From positions 4,838,001 to 4,902,000 of the forward strand of contig NC_079885.1 of NCBI RefSeq assembly GCF_029227915.1: DNA of 64,000 bases, in the 5' to 3' direction. A model generated the notes under the pieces. That model had not been told where the DNA came from. It saw nothing but the letters and a program-made list of their open reading frames with translations, and searched no databases. Origin of the DNA: Hydractinia symbiolongicarpus (lineage: Eukaryota; Cnidaria; Hydrozoa; Anthoathecata; Hydractiniidae). Position numbers and translations under genes: made by a program. Within the stretch, counting starts at the first letter, position 1, and every line of letters begins with the position of its first letter. Positions 49,636 through 63,640 of this stretch are shown here, piece by piece.

Positions 49636-51850
49636 AGCGCGTGCTAACGGCCAGGATTGGTCCCACAGTAAAAGAAGACTTATTTATCTAAATTTTTTAT
49701 TAAAACGCTACCGCAGCGCCCAGTGTAACCGCTGAGTTCCAGCAATCATGTCAAATTAAGAAGAATGTTCCTCCTTGGAGTCCAATTGGTTCATTTATCA
49801 CATTTATAAGGTCACAGTCCAAAGTCAGTTCAATTAAGTCCCACAGTCAATCTATCACTGTTAAAAGCGATGCAACTAAGTAATATCGGACAAAATCACT
49901 AAATACATATGGGTACGAATATGTGACGCAACCGTTCTAACTCAAACGGATTGACACTGTTAGAAAGTCAATGAAATGTAGCTTTTGAAACTGTCTCTAT
50001 TTCTTCAGCGCGAATTAACTGCTAGGATTGGTTGCACGGATAAAAATGACTTATTTAACTTAATTCGTAAATAAAGCGCTGCCACAGCGCCCAGTGTAAT
50101 CGCTGAGTTCCAACAATCATGTCAAATTAAGAAGAATGTTATTTCTTGTAGTCAAACTTGCTCATTTATCACATTTAAAAGGTCACACACTTCAATTAAG
50201 AACCACGGTCAAACGTTTCACTTTTTAAAGCGATGCAACCTAGTAATATCCAAATAATTTCGCTAAATACATGTTGGTACGAATGTGCGACGCAACCGTT
50301 GTAACTCAAACAGATTTATATCGCTAAAAAGTCAATGAAATGTAGTTTTTGAACTGTCTCTATTTCTTCAGCGCGAATTAACTGCTAGGATTGGTTCCAC
50401 AGATAAAAATGACTTATTTAACTTAATTTGTAAATAAAGCGCCGCCACAGCGCCCAGTGTAATCGCTGAGTTCCAACAATCATGTTAAATTAAGAAGAAT
50501 GTTATTTCTTGTAGTCAAACTGGCTCAATTATCACATTCAAAAGGTCACACTCTTCAATTAAGTCCTACGGTCAAACGTTTCACTTTTTAAAGCGATGCA
50601 ACCTAGTAATATCCGAATAATTTCGCTAAATACATATTGGTACGAATATGCGACGCAACCGTTGTAACTCAAACAGATTTATATCGCTAAAAAGTCAATG
50701 AAATGTAGTTTTTGAACTGTCTCTATTTCTTTAGCGTGTGCTAACGACCAGGATTGGTCCCACAGTAAAAGAAGACTTATTTACCTAAATTTTTAATTAA
50801 AGCGCTACCACAGCGCCCTGTGTAATCGCTGAGTTCCAGCAATCATGTCAAATTAAGAAGAATTTTACTTCTTGGAGTTCAATTGGCTCATTTATCACAT
50901 TTATGAGGTCACAGTCCAAAGTCAGTTCAATTAAGTCCCACAGTCAAACGTTTCACTATTTAAAGCGATGCAACCAAGTAATATCCGAATATTATCGTTA
51001 AATACATGTTGGTACGAATATGCGACGCAACCGTTGTAACTCAAACAGATTTATATCGCTAAAAAGTCAATGAAATGTTGTTTTTGAAACTGTTCCTATT
51101 TATTCAGCGCGTGCTAACGTCCATGTTTGGTCCCACATTAAAAAAAGACTTATTTATCTAAATTTTTAATTAAAGCGCTACCACAGAGGCTAGTGTAATC
51201 TCTGAATTCCAGCAATCATGTCAAGTTAAAAAGGATGTTATTCCTTGGAGTCCAATTAGCTGATTTATCACATATATAAGGTCACAGTCCAGAATCAGTT
51301 CAATTAAGTCCCACAGTCAATCGTTTCACTGTTAAAAGCGATACAACTTAGTAATATCGGAAAAAGCTCACTAAATACATGTTGCTACGAATATGTGACG
51401 CAACCGTTGTAACTCAAACGGATTGACACTGTTGGAAAGTCAATGAAATGTAGTTTTTGAAACTATCTCTATTTCTTCAGCGCGAACTAACTGCTAGGAT
51501 TGGTTCCACAGATAAAAATGACTTATTTATCTAAATTTTTAATTAAAGCGCTACCACAGAACCTAGTGTAATCTCTGAATTCCAGCAATCATGTCAAGTT
51601 AAAAAGGATGTTATTCCTTGGAGTCCAATTCGCTTATTTGTGACATTCATAATGTCACGTCCAAAGTTACTTCAATTAAATCCCAGAGTCAATCGTTTCA
51701 CTGTTTAAAGCGATGCAACATAGTAATGTCCGAAAAATATCGCTAAATACATGTTGGTACGAATATGCGACGCAACCTTTGTAACTCAAACAGATTTATA
51801 TCGCTAAAAAGTCAATGAAATGTAGTTTTTGAAACTGTTGCTACTTATTC
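49636..51850 (+). repeat. Tandem hexamer duplication D5, unit 1 (2,215 bp)
   Basis: Six monomers, 2,215 rather than 2,238 bp because two carry the 9-bp deletion ggtcacacacttcaatt or ggtcacactcttcaatt and several lack 2 bp in gtttttgaactg. It is followed directly by unit 2. Shared rare marks are tgttcctccttgg, gtcaatctatcactg, gttctaactc, cacggataaaaatg, gttgctacg and gaatattatcg. Confidence 0.9.
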
Positions 51851-54065
51851 AGCGCGTGCTAACGGCCAGGATTGGTCCCACAGTAAAAGAAGACTTATTT
51901 ATCTAAATTTTTTATTAAAACGCTACCGCAGCGCCCAGTGTAACCGCTGAGTTCCAGCAATCATGTCAAATTAAGAAGAATGTTCCTCCTTGGAGTCCAA
52001 TTGGTTCATTTATCACATTTATAAGGTCACAGTCCAAAGTCAGTTCAATTAAGTCCCACAGTCAATCTATCACTGTTAAAAGCGATGCAACTAAGTAATA
52101 TCGGACAAAATCACTAAATACATATGGGTACGAATATGTGACGCAACCGTTCTAACTCAAACGGATTGACACTGTTAGAAAGTCAATGAAATGTAGTTTT
52201 TGAAACTGTCTCTATTTCTTCAGCGCGAATTAACTGCTAGGATTGGTTGCACGGATAAAAATGACTTATTTAACTTAATTCGTAAATAAAGCGCTGCCAC
52301 AGCGCCCAGTGTAATCGCTGAGTTCCAACAATCATGTCAAATTAAGAAGAATGTTATTTCTTGTAGTCAAACTGGCTCATTTATCACATTTAAAAGGTCA
52401 CACACTTCAATTAAGAACCACGGTCAAACGTTTCACTTTTTAAAGCGATGCAACCTAGTAATATCCAAATAATTTCGCTAAATACATGTTGGTACGAATG
52501 TGCGACGCAACCGTTGTAACTCAAACAGATTTATATCGCTAAAAAGTCAATGAAATGTAGTTTTTGAACTGTCTCTATTTCTTCAGCGCGAATTAACTGC
52601 TAGGATTGGTTCCACAGATGAAAATGACTTATTTAACTTAATTTGTAAATAAAGCGCTGCCACAGCGCCCAGTGTAATCGCTGAGTTCCAACAATCATGT
52701 TAAATTAAGAGGAATGTTATTTCTTGTAGTCAAACTGGCTCATTTATCACGTTCAAAAGGTCACACTCTTCAATTAAGTCCTACGGTCAAACGTTTCACT
52801 TTTTAAAGCGATGCAACCTAGTAATATCCGAATAATTTCGCTAAATACATATTGGTACGAATATGCGACGCAACCGTTGTAACTCAAACAGATTTATATC
52901 GCTAAAAAGTCAATGAAATGTAGTTTTTGAACTGTCTCTAATTCTTTAGCGTGTGCTAACGGCCAGGATTGGTCCCACAGTAAAAGAAGACTTATTTACC
53001 TAAATTTTTAATTAAAGCGCTACCTCAGCGCCCTGTGTAATCGCTGAGTTCCAGCAATCATGTCAAATTAAGAAGAATTTTACTCCTTGGAGTTCAATTG
53101 GCTCATTTATCACATTTATGAGGTCACAGTCCAAAGTCAGTTCAATTAAGTCCCACAGTCAAACGTTTCACTATTTAAAGCGATGCAACCTAGTAATATC
53201 CGAATATTATCGTTAAATACATGTTGGTACGAATATGTGACGCAACCGTTGTAACTCAAACAGATTTATATCGCTAAAAAGTCAATGAAATGTTGTTTTT
53301 GAAACTGTTCCTATTTATTCAGCGCGTGCTAACGTCCAGGTTTAGTCCCACATTAAAAAAAGACTTATTTATCTAAATTTTTAATTAAAGCGCTACCACA
53401 GAGGCTAGTGTAATCTCTGAATTCCAGCAATCATGTCAAGTTAAAAAGGATGTTATTCCTTGGAGTCCAATTAGCTGATTTATCACATATATAAGGTCAC
53501 AGTCCAGAATCAGTTCAATTAAGTCCCACAGTCAATCGTTTCACTGTTAAAAGCGATACAACTTAGTAATATCGGAAAAAGCTCACTAAATACATGTTGC
53601 TACGAATATGTGACGCAACCGTTGTAACTCAAACGGATTGACACTGTTGGAAAGTCAATGAAATGTAGTTTTTGAAACTGTCTCTATTTCTTCAGCGCGA
53701 ACTAACTGCTAGGATTGGTTCCACAGATAAAAATGACTTATTTATCTAAATTTTTAATTAAAGCGCAACCACAGAACCTAGTGTAATCTCTGAATTCCAG
53801 CAATCATGTCAAGTTAAAAAGGATGTTATTCCTTGGAGTCCAATTCGCTTATTTGTCACATTCATAATGTCACGTCCAAAGTTACTTCAATTAAATCCCA
53901 GAGTCAATCGTTTCACTGTTTAAAGCGATGCAACATAGTAATGTCCGAAAAATATCGCTAAATACATGTTGGTACGAATATGCGACGCAACCTTTGTAAC
54001 TCAAACGGATTGATATCGCTAAAAAGTCAATGAAAATTAGTTTTTGAAACTGTTCCTACTTATTC
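51851..54065 (+). repeat. Tandem hexamer duplication D5, unit 2
   Basis: Offset 2,215 bp from unit 1 with perhaps 15-20 differences (about 99%). Examples are gctttt/gttttt (49,981 against 52,196) and gatgaaaatg (about 52,618) against gataaaaatg. The match weakens after about 54,010, where this copy has cggattgatatcgc. Confidence 0.9.
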
Positions 54066-54965
54066 AGCGTGTGCTAACGGCGAGGATTGGTCCCACATTA
54101 AAAGAAGACTTATTTATCTAAATTTTTAATTAAAGTGCTACCACAGAACCTAGTGTAACCGCTGAGTTCCAGCAATCATGTCAAATTAAGAAGAATGTTA
54201 CTCCTTGGAGTCCAATTGGTTCATTTATCACATTTATAAGGTCACAGTCCAAAGTCAGTTCAATTAAGTCCCACAGTCAATCGTTTCACTGTTAAAAGCG
54301 ATGCAACTAAGTGATATCGGAAAAAATCACTAAATACATATGGGTACGAATATGTGACGCAACCGTTGTAACTCAAACGGATTGACACTGTTAGAAAGTC
54401 AATGAAAAGTAGTTTTTGAAACTGTCTCTATTTCTTCAGCGCAAATTAACTGCTGGGATTGGTTCCACAGAAAAAAATGACTTATTTAACTTAATTTGTA
54501 AATAAAGCGCTGCCACAGCGCCCAATGTAATCGCTGATTTCCAACAATCATGTCAAATTAAGAAGAATGTTATTTCTTGTAGTCAAACTGGCTCATTTAT
54601 CACATTCAAAAGGTCACACACTTCAATTAAGTCCCACGGTCAAACGTTTCACTTTTTAAAGCGATGCAACCTAGTAATATCCGAATAATTTCGCTAAATA
54701 CATGTTGGTACGAATATGCGACGCAACCGTTGTAACTCAAACAGATTTATATCTCTAAAAAGTCAATGAAATGTTGTTTTTGAACTGTCTCTATTTCTTC
54801 AGCGCAAATTAACTGCTAGGATGGGTTCCACAAATAAAAATGACTTCTTTAACTTAATTTGTAAATAAAGCGCTGCCACAGCGCCCAGTGTAATCGCTGA
54901 GTTCCAACAATCATGTAAAATTAAGAAGAATGTTATTTCTTGTAGTCAAACTGGCTCATTTATCA
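54066..54965 (+). repeat. R1 monomers after D5
   Basis: About two and a half monomers with acatatgggtacg (54,336), ggtcacacacttcaatt (54,615) and tttgtaaataaagcgctgcc. A close relative lies at 57,130-57,700. No gene seen. Confidence 0.75.
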
Positions 54966-55870
54966 CATTCAAAAGGTCACAGTCCAAAGTCAGTTCAATT
55001 AAGTCCCACAGTCAAACGTTTCACTGTTTTAGGCGATGCAACCTAGTAATATCCGAATAATGTCGCTAAATACATGTTGGTACGAATATGCGACGCAACC
55101 GTTGTAACTCAAACAGATTTATATCGCTAAATAGTCAATGATATTTAGTTGTTGAACTGTCTCTATTTCTTCAGCGTGTGCTAACGGCCAGGATTGGTCC
55201 CACATTAAAAAAAGACTTATTTATCTAAATTATTAAATAAAGCGCTTCCACAGATCCTAGTGTAAACGCTGAATTACAGCAATCATGTCAAATTAAAAAG
55301 AATGTTATTACTTGGAGTCCAATTCCCTCATTTATCACATTTATAAGGTCACAGTCTAATGTCAGTTCAATGAAGTCCCACAGTCAAACGTTTCACTGTT
55401 TAAAGCGATGCAACCTAGTAATATCAGAAAAATATCGCCTAATACATGTTGGTACGAATATGCGACGCAACTGTTGTAACTCAAATGGATTTATATCGCT
55501 AAAAAGTCAATGCAATGTAGTTTTTGAGAATGTCTCTATTCCTTCAGCGTGTGCTAACGGCCAGGATTGGTCCCACAGTGAAAAAAGACTTATTTATCTA
55601 AATTTTTAATTAAAGCGCTACAACAGAGACTAGTGTAATCGCTGAATTCCAGCAATCATGTCAAATTAAGAAGAATGTTATTTCTTGGAGTCCAATTGGT
55701 TCATTTATCACATTCATAAGGTCACAGTCCAAAGTCAGTTCAATTAAGTCCCACAGTCAAACGTTTCACTGTTTTAGGCGATGCAACCTAGTAATATCCG
55801 AATAATGTCGCTAAATACATGTTGGTACGAATATGCGACGCAACCGTTGTAACTCAAACAGATTTATATC
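54966..55870 (+). repeat. R2-type island inside the R1 block
   Basis: Two to three monomers with R2 marks: gtcagttcaatgaagtcc (55,362), gagaatgtctctattcc (55,526), ttggttcatttatcacattc (55,695), and ttttaggcgatgcaacc twice (near 55,030 and 55,775). The same order is found at 39.9-40.6 kb and 62.0-63.25 kb. Flanking sequence on both sides is R1 type. A 79-codon frame at 55,370-55,609 is a repeat shadow. Confidence 0.75.
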
Positions 55871-57870
55871 GCTAAATAGTCAATGAAATTTAGTTGTTGA
55901 ACTGTCTCTATTACTTCAGCGTGTGCTATCTGCCAGGATTGGTCCCACAGTAAAAAAAAACTTATTTACCTAAATTTTTAATTAAAGCGCTACCACAGCG
56001 CCCTGTGTAATCGATGAGTTCCTGCAATCATGTCAAATTAAGAAGAATGTTACTCCTTGGAGTCCAATTGGCTCATTTATCACATTTATCAGGTAACAGT
56101 CCAAAGTCAGTTCAATTATGTCCCACAGTCAAACGTTTCACTATTTAAAGCGATGCAACCTACTAATATCCGAATAATATCGTTAAATACATGTTGGTAC
56201 GAATATGCGACGCAACCGTTGCAACTCAAACAGATTTATATCGCTATAAAGTCAATGAAATGTAGTTCTTGAAACTGTTCCTATTTATTCAGCGCGTGCT
56301 AACGGCCAGGTTTGGTCCCACATTAAAAAAAGACTTATTTATCTAAATTTTTAATTAAAGCGCTACCACAGAACTTAGTGTAATCTCTGAATTCCAGCAA
56401 TCATGTCAAGTTGAAATGGATGTTTTTCCTTGGAGTCCAATTAGCTGATTTATCACATTCATAAGGTCACAGTCCAGAATCAGTTCAATTAAGTTCCACA
56501 GTCAATCGTTTCACTGTTAAAAGCGATACAACTTATTAATATCGGAAGAAGGTCACTAAATACATGTTGGTACGAATATGTGACACAACCGTTGTAACTC
56601 AAACGGTTTGACACCGTTAGAAAGTCAATGAAATGTAGTTTTTGAACTGTCTCTATTTCTTCAGCGCGTGCTAACGGCCAGGATTGGTCCCACAGTAAAA
56701 GAAGACTTATTTATCTAAATTTTTAATTAAAACGCTACGGCAGCGCCCAGTGTAACCGCTGAGTTCCAGCAATCATGTCAAATTAAGAAGAATGTTATTT
56801 CTTGTAGTCAAACTGGCTCATTTATCACATTCAAAAGGTCACACACTTCAATTAAGTCCCACGGTCAAACGTTTCACTTTTTAAAGCGATGCAACCTAGT
56901 AATATCCGAATAATTTCGCTAAATACATGTTGGTACGAATATGCGACGCAACCGTTGTAACTCAAACAGATTTATATCGCTAAAAAGTCACTGAAATGTA
57001 GTTTTTGAACTGTCTCTATTTCTTCAGCGCGAATTAACTGCTAGGATTGGTTCCACAGATAAAAATGACTTATTTAACTTAATTTGTAAATAAAGCGCTG
57101 CCACAGCGCCCAGTGTAATCGCTGAGTTCCAACAATCATGTCAAATTAAGAAGAATATTACTCCTTGGAGTCCAATTGGTTCATTTATCACATTTATAAG
57201 GTCACAGTCCAAAGTCAGTTCAATTAAGTCCCACAGTCAATCGTTTCACTGTTAAAAGCGATGCAACTAAGTAATATCGGAAAAAATCACTAAATACATA
57301 TGGGTACGAATATGTGACGCAACCGTTGTAACTCAAACGGATTGACACTGTTAGAAAGTCAATGAAATGTAGTTTTTGAAACTGTCTCTATTTCTTCAGC
57401 GCGAATTAACTGCTAGGATTGGTTCCACAGATAAAAATGACTTATTTAACTTCATTTGTAAATAAAGTGTAATCGCTGAGTTCCAACAATCATGTCAAAT
57501 TAAGAAGAATGTTATTTCTTGTAGTCAAACTGGCTCATTTATCACATTCAAAAGGTCACACACTTCAATTAAGTCCCACGGTCAAACGTTTCACTTTTTA
57601 AAGCGATGCAACCTAGTAATATCCGAATAATTTCGCTAAATACATGTTGGTACGAACATGCGACGCAACCGTTGTAACTCAAACAGATTTATATCGCTAA
57701 AAAGTCAATGAAATGTAGTTTTTGAAACTGTTGCTACTTATTCAGCGCGTGCTAACGGCCAGGATTGGTCCCACATTAAAAGAAGACTTATTTATCTAAA
57801 TTTTTAATTAAAACGCTACCACAGCGCCCAGTGTAATCGCTGAGTTCCAGCAATCATGTCAAATTAAGAA
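55871..57870 (+). repeat. R1 monomers, end of second R1 block
   Basis: About five monomers, with ggtcacacacttcaatt at 56,838 and 57,555 and acatatgggtacg at 57,297. At about 57,468 aaataaagtgtaatcgctg shows an 18-bp deletion of the cgctgccacagcgcccag segment, and with the 9-bp deletion this monomer is 346 bp (57,296 to 57,642). The related sequence gctaaatagtcaatg appears at 55,126 and 55,871. No gene seen. Confidence 0.75.
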
Positions 57871-60800
57871 GAATGTTACTCCTTGGAGTCCAACTGGTTC
57901 ATTTATCACATTTAAAAGGTCGCAGTTCAGAATCAGTTCAATTAAGTCCCAGAGTCAATCGTTTCACTGTTAAAAGCGATGCAACCAAGTATTATCCGAA
58001 AAAAATCACTAAATACATGTTGGTACGAATATGCGACGCAACCGTTGTAACTCAAACAGATTTATATCGCTAAAAAGTCAATGAAATGTAGTTTTTGAAA
58101 CTGTTCCTATTTATTCAGTGCGTGCTAACGGCCAGGATTGGTCCCACATTAAAAAAAGAATTATTCATCTAAATTTTTTATTGAAGCGCTACCACAGAGA
58201 CTAGTGTAATCGCTGAGATCCAGGAATCAAGTCAATTTAAGAAGAATGTTATTCCTTGCAGTCGAATTGGCTCATTTATCACATTCATAAGGTCACAGTT
58301 CAAAGTCAGTTCAATTAAGTCCCACGGTCAAACGTTTCACTTTTTAAAGCGATGCAACCTAGTAATATCCGAATAATTTCGCTAAATACATGTTGGTACG
58401 AATATGCGACGCAACCGTTGTAACTCAAACAGATTTATATCGCTAAAAAGTCAATGAAATGTAGTTTTTGAAACTGTCTCTATTTCTTCAGCGCGAACTA
58501 CCGGCTAGGATTGGTCCCACAGATAAAAATGAATTATTTATCTTAATTTGTACATCAAGCGCTGCCACAGCGTCCAGTGTAATCGCTGAGTTTCAACAAT
58601 CATGTCAAGTTAAGAAGAATGTTATTTCTTGTAGTTATACTGGCTCATTTATTACATTTATAAGGTCACAGTCCAATGTCAGTTTAATGAAGTCCCACAG
58701 TCAAACGTTTCACTGTTTAAAGCGATGCAACCCAGTAATATCAGAAAAATATCGCTAAATAGATGTTGGTACGAATATGCGACGCAACCGTTGTAACTCA
58801 AACGGATTTATATCGCTAAAAAGTCAATGCAATGTAGTTTTTGAGAATGTCTCTATTCCTTCAGCGTGTGCTAACGGCCAGGATTGGTCCCACAGTAAAA
58901 AAAGACTTATTTATCTAAATTTTTAATTAAAGCGCTACCACAGAGACTAGTGTAATCGCTGAATTCCAGCAATCATGTCAAATTAAGAAGAATTTTATTC
59001 CTTGGAGTCCAATTGGCTCATTTATCACATTCATAAGGTCACAGTCCAAAGTCAGTTCAATTAAGTCCCACAGTCAAACGTTTCACTGTTTAAGGCGATG
59101 CAACCTAGTAATATCCGAATAATGTCGCTAAATACATGTTGGTACGAATATGCAACGCAACCGTTGCAACTCAAACGGATCTATACCGCTAGAAGGTCAA
59201 TGAAATGTAATTTTTGAAACTGTTCCTATTTATTCAGCGCGTGCTAACGGCTAGGACTGGTCCCACAGTAAAAAAAAGACTTATTTATCTAAATTATTAA
59301 ATAAAGCGCTACCACAGAGGCTAGTGTTATCGCTGAATTACAGCAATCATGTCAAATTAAGAAGAATGTTATTCCTTGGAGTCCGGTTGGCTCATTTATC
59401 ACATTTAAAAGGTCACAGTTCAGAATCAGTTCAATTAAGTCCCGCAGTGACTCGTTTCACTGTTAAAAGCGATGGAACTTAGTAATATCGGAAAAAAATC
59501 ACTAAATACATGTTGGTACGAATATGTGACGCAACCGTTGCAACTCAAACAGATTGACACCGTTAGAAAGTCAATGAAATGTAGTTTTTGAAACTGTCTC
59601 TATTTCTTCAGCGCGAACTAGCGGCTAGGATTGGTCCCACAGTAAAAATTGACTTATTTATCTTAATTTTTAATTAAAACGGCACCACAGCGCCCAGTGT
59701 AATCTCTCAGTTCCAGCAATCATGTCCAATTATGAAGAATGTTATTTCGTGTAGTCAAACTGGCTCATTTATCACATTCATTAGGTCACAGTCCAAAGTT
59801 ACTTCAATTAAGTCCCAGAGTCAATCGTTTCACTGTTAAAAGCGATGCAACCAAGTATTATCCGAAAAATATCGCTAAATACATGTTTGTACGAATATGC
59901 GACGCAACCGTTGTAACTCAAACGGATTTATATCGCTAAATTGTCAATGCAATGTAGTTTTTGAGAATGTCTCTATTCCTTCAGCGTGTGCTAACGGCCA
60001 GGATTGGTCCCACAGTATAAAAAGACTTATTTATCTAAAATTTTAATTAAAGCGCTACCACAGAGACTAGTGTAATCGCTGAATTCCAGCAATCATGTCA
60101 AATTAAGAAGAATGTTATTCCTTGGAGTCCAATTGGCTCATTTATCACATTCATAAGGTCACAGTCCAAAGTCAGTTCAATTAAGTCCCACAGTCAAACG
60201 TTTCACTGTTTAGGGCGATGCAACCTAGTAATATCCGAATAATGTCGCTGAATACATGTTGGTACGAATATGCAACGCAACCGTTGCAACTCAAACGAGT
60301 CTATACCGCTAGAAGGTCAATGAAATGTAAATTTTGAAACTGTTCCTATTTATTCAGCGCGTGCTAACGGCTAGGACTGGTCCCACAGTAAAAAAAAGAT
60401 TTATTTATCTAAATTATTAAATAAAGCGCTACCACAGAGGCTACTGTTATCGCTGAATTACAGCAATCATGTCAAATTAAGAAGAATGTTATTCCTTGCA
60501 GTCGAATTGGCTCATTTATCACATTTATAAGGTCACAGTTGAGAATCAGTTCATTTAAGTTCCACAGTCAATCGTTCCACTGTTAAAGGCGATGCAACCT
60601 AGTAATATCAGAAAAATATCGCTAAATACCTGTTGGTACGAATATGCGACGCAACCGTTGTAACTCAAACGGTTTGACACCGTTAGAAAGTCAATGAAAT
60701 GTAGTTTTTGAAACTGTCTCTATTTCTTTAGGGCGAACTAACGGCTAGGATTGGATCCACAGTAAAAAATGACTTATTTATCTTAATTTTCAAATAAAAC

Positions 60801-63640
60801 GCTACCACAGCGCCCAGTGTAATTGCTGAGTTCCAGCAATCATGTCAAATTAAGAAGAATGTTATTTCTTGTAGTCAAATTTGCTCATTTATTACATTCA
60901 TAAGGTCACAGTCCAAAGTCAGTTCAATTAATCCCACAGTCAATCGTTCCACTGTTAAAGGCGATGCAACCTAGTAATATCAGAAAAATATCGCTAAATA
61001 CCTGTTGGTACGAATATGCGACGCAACCGTTGTAACTCAAACGGTTTGACACCGTTAGAAAGTCAATGAAATGTAGTTTTTGAAACTGTCTCTATTTCTT
61101 TAGGGCGAACTAACGGCCAGGATTGGTCCCACAGTAAAAATTGACTTATTTATCTTAATTTTTAATTAAAGCGGCACCACAGCGCCCAGTGTAATCTCTC
61201 AGTTCCAGCAATCATGTCCAATTAAGAAGAATGTTATTTCTTGTAGTCAAACTGGCTCATTTATCACATTCATAAGGTCACAGTCCAAAGTTACTTTAAT
61301 TAAGTCCCAGAGTCAAACGTTTCACTGTTTAAAGCGATGCAACCAAGTATTATCCGAAAAATATCGCTAAATACATGTTGGTACGAATATGCGACGAAAC
61401 CGTTGTAACTCAAACGGATTTATATCGCTAAAAAGTCAATGAAATGTAGTTTTTGAAACTGTTCCGATTTCTTCAGCGCCAACTAACGGCTAGGATTGGT
61501 TCCACAGTAAAAAATGACTTATTTATCTTAATTTTTAAATAAAGCGCTACCACAGGGTCCAGTGTAATCGCTGAGTTCCAGCAATCATGTCAAATTAAAA
61601 AGAATGTTATTTCTTGTAGTCAAATTGGCTCATTTATCACACTCATAAGGTCACAGTCCAAAGTTACTTTAATTAAGTCCCAGAGTCAAACGTTTCACTG
61701 TTTAAAGCGATGCAACCTAGTAATATCGGAAAAATATCGCTAAATACATGTTGGTACGAATATGTGACGCAAACGTTGCGACTCAAACAGATTGACACCG
61801 TTAGAAAGTCAATGAAATATAGTTTTCGAAACTGTCTCTATTTTTTCAGCACGAACTAACGGCTAGGATTGGTCCCACAGATAAAAATTACTTATTTATC
61901 TTAATTTGTACATCAAGCGCTGCCACAGCGCCCAGTGTATCGCTGAGTTCCAACAATCATGTCAAGTTAAGAAGAATGTTATTTCTTGTAGTTAAACTGG
62001 CTCATTTATCACATTTATAAGGTCACAGTCCAATGTCAGTTCAATGAAGTCCCACAGTCAAACGTTTCACTGTTTAAAGCGATGCAACCTAGTAATATCA
62101 GAAAAATATCGCTATATACATGTTTGTACGAATATGCGACGCAACCGTTGTAACTCAAACGGATTTATATCGCTAAAAAGTCAATGAAATGTATTTTTTG
62201 AAACTGTTTCTATTTATTCAGTGCGTGCTAACGGCCAGGATTTGTCCCACATTAAAAAAAGAATTATTTATCTAAATTTTTTATTGAAGCGCTACCACAG
62301 AGACTAGTGTAATCGCTGAGTTCCAGGAATCAAGTCTATTTAAGAAGAATGTTATTCCTTGCAGTCGAATTGGCTCATTTATCACATTCATAAGGTCACA
62401 GTCCAAAGTCAGTACAATTAATCCCACAGTCAAACGTTTCACTGTTTAAAGCGATTCAACCTAGTAATATCGGAAAAATATCGCTAAATACATGTTGGTA
62501 CGAATATGTGACGCAACCGTTGCAACTCAAACAGATTGACACCGTTAGAAAGTCAATGAAATGTAGTTTTTGAAACTGTCTCTATTTCTTCAGCGCGAAC
62601 TAACGGCTAAGATTGGTCCCACAGATAAAAATGACTTATTTATCTTAATTTGTACATCAAGCGCTGCCACAGCGCCCAGTGTAATCGCTGAGTTCCAACA
62701 ATCATGTCAAGTTAAGAAGAATGTTATTTCTTGTAGTTAAACTGGCTCATTTATCACATTTATAAGATCACAGTGCAATGTCAGTTCAATGAAGTCCCAC
62801 AGTCAAACGTTTCACTGTTTAAAGCGATGCAACCTAGTAATATCAGAAAAATATCGCTAAATACATGTTGGTACGAATATGCGACGCAACCGTTGTAACT
62901 CAAACGGATTGATATCGCTAAAAATTCAATGCAATGTAGTTTTTGAGAATGTCTCTATTCCTTCAGCGTGTGCTAACGGCCTGGATTGGTCCCACAGTAA
63001 AAAAAGACTTATTTATCTAAATTTTTAATTAAAGCGCTACAACAGAGACTAGTGTAATCGCTGAATTCCAGCAATCATGTCAAATTAAGAAGAATGTGAT
63101 TTCTTGGAGTCCAATTGGTTCATTTATCACATTCATAAGGTCACAGTCCAAAGTCAGTTCAATTAAGTCCCACAGTCAAACGTTTCACTGTTTTAGGCGA
63201 TGCAACCTAGTAATATCCGAATAATGTCGCTAAATACATGTTGGTACGAATATGCGACGCAACCGTTGTAACTCAAACAGATTGACATCGTTAGAAAATC
63301 AATGAAATGTAGTTTTTGAAACTGTCTCTATTTCTTCAGCGCGTGCTAACGGCTAGGATTGGTCCCACAGTAAAAATTGACTTATTTATCTTAATTTTTA
63401 ATTAAAGCGGCACAACAGCGCCCAGTGTAATCTCTGAGTTTCAGCAATCATGTCAAATTAAGAAGAATGTTATTTCTTGTAGTCAAACTAGCTCATTTAT
63501 CACATTCATAAGGTCACAGTCCAAAGTTACTTCAATTAAGTCCCAGAGTCAGTCGTTTCACTCTTAAAAGCGATGCAACCAAGTATTATCCGAAAAATAT
63601 CGCTAAATACATGTTGGTACTAATATGCGACGCAATCGTT
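57871..63640 (+). repeat. Second R2 block
   Basis: About fifteen monomers. The part at 58,460-60,066 parallels 17.9-19.5 kb at offset 40,566 (gcgatggaac at 59,469). Adjacent near-identical monomers at about 60,587-60,958 and 60,959-61,330 share ggtttgacaccgttag and ttctttagggcgaac (offset 372). The part at 61.7-62.9 kb is a diverged relative of core Q, and 62.9-63.25 kb repeats the gagaatgtctc / ttggttcatt pair. The longest open frame of the window (96 codons, 58,468-58,758) lies here and is a repeat shadow. Confidence 0.8.

Noticed and set aside
58468-58758. 96-codon open frame, the longest in the window
   Set aside because: It lies in register with the 373-bp repeat. Homologous frames in neighbouring monomers are broken by stops at many places, no family is recognisable, and no start context or splice logic is visible.
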